A stretch of DNA of 7,637 nt from Planctomycetota bacterium. GTDB lineage: Bacteria > Planctomycetota > GCA-002687715 > DRQF01. The number at the start of each line of letters is the position of its first letter. Position 1 is the stretch's first letter. The stretch spans positions 1 to 7,637 of the forward strand of contig WFTN01000037.1 in NCBI GenBank assembly GCA_015485455.1. Reading direction: 5' to 3'. A program made the translations under genes and the position numbers. Below the pieces are notes generated by a model. The model saw only the letters and a program-made list of their open reading frames with translations, was not told where the DNA came from and did not search any database. Positions 5,027-7,637 of this stretch are shown one piece after another.

Positions 5027-7637
5027 ATGAGCATCGATGACGAAAACACCACACCTATGGGTGGTGGGCAAGAGACCAGCAAGGCTGGAAAACCTAATGA
5101 CTCGAATGCCACGGTTCATCCTGAACCTGTTGGGTTGAGTATGGGCTTGGGTGGAAAGATGATTGGCCATTACAAGCTCTTGAAAGAACTTGGACATGGT
5201 GGCCAGGGTTACGTCTATTTGGCTGAGGATATGAATCTTCATCGGCAGGTGGCACTAAAAGTGTTGTTAGAATCTGGCCTTATGTCCACCGCCGCTAAGA
5301 TTCGCTTTGAGCGAGAAGCGGAAGCGGCTGGGAAGTTGGATCATTCTGGCATTGCTCGAGTTTACGAAATTGGCGAGCATAAAGGTTTGGCTTTTATTGC
5401 CTTCGAATATGTGACGGGCAAAAACTTGGCCGATCACATCAATGAAACGAGCCAAAGGATGAGTGACGGCCACGCCGTCACGGAAGTGCACATTGAGTTT
5501 TCGGAAGATAGGGAGGGGGCATCTAAGTCTAAGTCTAAGTCTAAGTCGAAAACCGCACAATCGGATTCCAATTCATCCGCCGACCGAGATGCCATCTTGA
5601 GCGCCGTGCGCTATATTGAAAGCGCAGCCCGGGCTTTGCACGCAGCCCATGAAGCCGGGCTTATTCATCGTGACATCAAGCCAGCTAACTTGATGGTGAA
5701 GGAAGACGGCACCGCCTGTTTGTTGGACTTTGGTTTAGCCAAAGACGAAGATTCTCAGCAGATGACGCTGACCCAATCCGGTGACTTGATGGGCACGCCC
5801 GCTTACATGTCACCGGAGCAGCTCTTGGCTCACCGCTTGAAACTTGACCGACGCACGGACATCTATTCTCTGGGGGTAAGTCTCTTTGAGTCTTGCACCT
5901 TGAGAAGGCCCTTTATTGGTGGCAACCGACAAGAGCTTTACCAAGCTATTTCTCAACAAGAACCACCCAGCCCACGTTCGATCAACAATAAGATCCCGAA
6001 GGATCTTTCTGCCATCATTCTGACCTCTATCGATAAGGACAGAAATCGCCGTTACCCGACAGCCCTTGAGTTTGCCGAAGACTTGCGGCGTTTCCGAGAA
6101 TACGAACCGGTAAAAGCTCGGCCAGCTGGTGCTTTTGTGAAGGCTCGGCGTTGGGTGCAACGTAATCCTATGGTGGCGACCTTGAGTTTGGCGGTGTTTG
6201 TCGCCTTGGCATCTGTGACAGGAGTGTTCTATGTGAAGGGAGCAGAAGCGAAGAGTGAACGGGATAAAGCTCGAACCGCCCAACGCCAAGCTTTGTTAGC
6301 GCAGAAGGATGCGGAGACTGCACGTGACTTGGTACGAACAGAATCAGAGCAAAAAACCGCAGCATTGGTAGACTATGAGCGCCTGGCTGATGTGAAACGG
6401 CTTGAGAAAGCTCAGGCCGAATCGAATCGTCTCTACCCTCCCTCTCCCGAACTGATTCCCAAGCTCTTAGCTTGGCAGAAGACTCACGGCACCATTGCCT
6501 CGCGACTCCAAGGTCACAAAGATTTCTTAGAATCCCTTCGAGCCCAAGCTCTGCCCTACACGGAAGAGGAGCAAAAACGTGACTTTGCACAGGAAATCTC
6601 CGCCCTTGAGGAGATCAAAAAAGCTCTGAAGAAAATCGACGCCAATGTAAAGGCCGCCAAGGGCGACAAAGCCAAGAATGAGTTGGCAGCGACCAGGAAA
6701 GAGCTGGACACCCGTCTTCAAGAACTAACCACAACAATAGCTGGCCGTCGTAGCTGGGGCTTTGGTGACCAAGATGCTCTCCTGTTGCAACACGACATCA
6801 TTTCAGAGTTAGTGACCAAATTGGAATATTTCTCCAACGATGAACAAGGCGCCATTCAATCCATTGCGGCACGGTTGAAGTCGTCAAGAGAAATCGCAAA
6901 GAAGACTATGGAGGAATTCAGCGATGCCTGGGTCCTCTGCCGGGAGCGGATCAAGAAAAACAAACTCTACAATGGCCTCATTCTTAAGGCTCAACTTGGC
7001 CTGATACCCTTGGGGCCAGACCCGGACTCTCACCTAGAAGAATTCTTGCACTTCCTGACGCACAAGGGAACGATGCCCCGACGAGACGACGACGGCAGAG
7101 TGGCGATAACGGATGATCTAGGGGTCATTTTGGTGCTCATCCCCGGTGGTTCATTTCTGATGGGTTCTCAAAGTGCCGACCCAGAGAAACCCAACTACGA
7201 TCCAAATGAACAAGCCAATGAAGGGCCAGTTAACAAAGTAATCCTACAACCCTATTTCTTGTCCAAATATGAGATGACCCAAGGCCAGTGGCAACGATCG
7301 TTTGGAAATAATCCGAGCCGCTACGGACCAGGCTTCGGCGCAAATGATTCCCGTTTCGGAGAGCCCGTGAGCTTGAGGCACCCAGTCGAGTGGGTCTCCT
7401 GGTTGGATGCTCAGAAGTATTTGCCTCGCATCGGGCTTTTGTTGCCAACCGAAGCCGAGTGGGAACGTGGGGCTCGGTCAGGTCAAACCACTGGGGTGTA
7501 TTCGGGAACGTCGAAGGTCGAAGACCTGAGGCTCTATGCCAACATCTGTGGCTCTGAAACCAAGGCCATTGGGTTTTCCAACCAACAAGCGGGACACACG
7601 GACGAGCATCCCATTCATGCCCCGGTCGGCTCATATC
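5027..7637 (+). CDS. Membrane Ser/Thr protein kinase fused to a formylglycine-generating-enzyme-like domain, 3' end outside window
   Basis: 870 open codons run from ATG 5027 off the right edge. An in-frame TAA at 4994-4996 and no other start codon in between fix this start. The Hanks-type kinase domain (about residues 48-358) has the glycine loop LGHGGQGYV (55-63), K78 in VALKVL, E97 as the likely helix-C Glu, HRDIKPAN (214-221; D216 catalytic), DFG (234-236) and MSPE (261-264). All key residues are present, so it should be active, and Thr/Ser at 247-257 could be autophosphorylation sites. A Ser-Lys repeat sits in an insert at about 143-188. RRWVQRNP (374-381) precedes one membrane helix (about 381-403), then charged coiled-coil segments (about 404-465 and 515-570). 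From about 698 an FGE-sulfatase (SUMF1-like) domain begins: IPGGSFLMGS, PYFLSKYEMTQGQW, HPVEWVSW, LPTEAEWERGAR. The expected topology is kinase inside, FGE domain outside. In such kinases the FGE part is often thought to bind ligand rather than activate sulfatases. Its C-terminal active-site region is not in the window. Confidence 0.93.
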   Translation, partial: MSIDDENTTPMGGGQETSKAGKPNDSNATVHPEPVGLSMGLGGKMIGHYKLLKELGHGGQGYVYLAEDMNLHRQVALKVLLESGLMSTAAKIRFEREAEAAGKLDHSGIARVYEIGEHKGLAFIAFEYVTGKNLADHINETSQRMSDGHAVTEVHIEFSEDREGASKSKSKSKSKTAQSDSNSSADRDAILSAVRYIESAARALHAAHEAGLIHRDIKPANLMVKEDGTACLLDFGLAKDEDSQQMTLTQSGDLMGTPAYMSPEQLLAHRLKLDRRTDIYSLGVSLFESCTLRRPFIGGNRQELYQAISQQEPPSPRSINNKIPKDLSAIILTSIDKDRNRRYPTALEFAEDLRRFREYEPVKARPAGAFVKARRWVQRNPMVATLSLAVFVALASVTGVFYVKGAEAKSERDKARTAQRQALLAQKDAETARDLVRTESEQKTAALVDYERLADVKRLEKAQAESNRLYPPSPELIPKLLAWQKTHGTIASRLQGHKDFLESLRAQALPYTEEEQKRDFAQEISALEEIKKALKKIDANVKAAKGDKAKNELAATRKELDTRLQELTTTIAGRRSWGFGDQDALLLQHDIISELVTKLEYFSNDEQGAIQSIAARLKSSREIAKKTMEEFSDAWVLCRERIKKNKLYNGLILKAQLGLIPLGPDPDSHLEEFLHFLTHKGTMPRRDDDGRVAITDDLGVILVLIPGGSFLMGSQSADPEKPNYDPNEQANEGPVNKVILQPYFLSKYEMTQGQWQRSFGNNPSRYGPGFGANDSRFGEPVSLRHPVEWVSWLDAQKYLPRIGLLLPTEAEWERGARSGQTTGVYSGTSKVEDLRLYANICGSETKAIGFSNQQAGHTDEHPIHAPVGSY
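5522..5551 (+). repeat. In-frame hexanucleotide repeat (Ser-Lys)5 in the kinase gene
   Basis: Four perfect tandem copies of TCTAAG (5522-5545) are followed by a synonymous degenerate copy TCGAAA (5546-5551), encoding five Ser-Lys pairs at residues 166-175. The unit is six bases, so copy-number change would add or remove two residues without breaking the frame. It lies between the hinge region and the helix leading to the catalytic loop, where a surface insert is tolerated. Confidence 0.9.

Noticed and set aside
5810..7634. Several minus-strand open frames opposite the kinase gene
   Set aside because: They lie opposite a long plus-strand frame with clear kinase and FGE motifs, and their translations show no domain-like pattern.

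Overview
The window is about 7.6 kb of bacterial chromosome with roughly even base composition. The gene families point to the PVC superphylum (Planctomycetes, Verrucomicrobia or Lentisphaerae). The evidence is a Gfo/Idh/MocA oxidoreductase beside a xylose-isomerase-like TIM-barrel protein, a PAPS-type sulfotransferase, and above all a Ser/Thr kinase fused through a membrane segment to a formylglycine-generating-enzyme (FGE) domain. This is inferred from remembered family resemblance; no search was run.

Layout, left to right. (1) Positions 1-1863, minus strand: a putative two-gene sugar-metabolism operon. The Gfo/Idh/MocA oxidoreductase (715-1863) is followed 59 bp downstream by a sugar phosphate isomerase/epimerase that runs off the left edge (1-655). 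The second gene is easily missed because its stop codon lies outside the window. (2) Positions 1864-2014: a divergent promoter region with a TTGACA element and a small inverted repeat. (3) Positions 2015-3656, plus strand: an alpha/beta hydrolase and a sulfotransferase, one base apart and almost certainly co-transcribed. (4) Positions 3657-4821, minus strand: a decayed HNH endonuclease gene. It has two in-frame stops, at least one frameshift, and loss of a zinc-binding Cys and one His of the HNH core. (5) Positions 4822-5026: intergenic, with a good sigma-70-like promoter reading right. (6) Positions 5027-7637, plus strand: a large, complete-looking Hanks-type kinase domain, a transmembrane helix, coiled-coil segments and the N-terminal part of an FGE-sulfatase domain, cut by the right edge.

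How the genes may work together. The left operon looks catabolic: NAD(P)-dependent oxidation of a sugar or polyol, with isomerisation or epimerisation by the partner. The hydrolase-sulfotransferase pair suggests modification of a glycan, lipid or small molecule, with the substrate unknown. The kinase is a likely membrane sensor or signalling protein and need not be linked to either. I see no CRISPR array, tRNA, rRNA, insertion sequence or clear rho-independent terminator. I found no clearly new multi-gene system. The most unusual items are the kinase architecture, with a Ser-Lys hexanucleotide repeat inside its catalytic domain, and the legible decay of the HNH gene.
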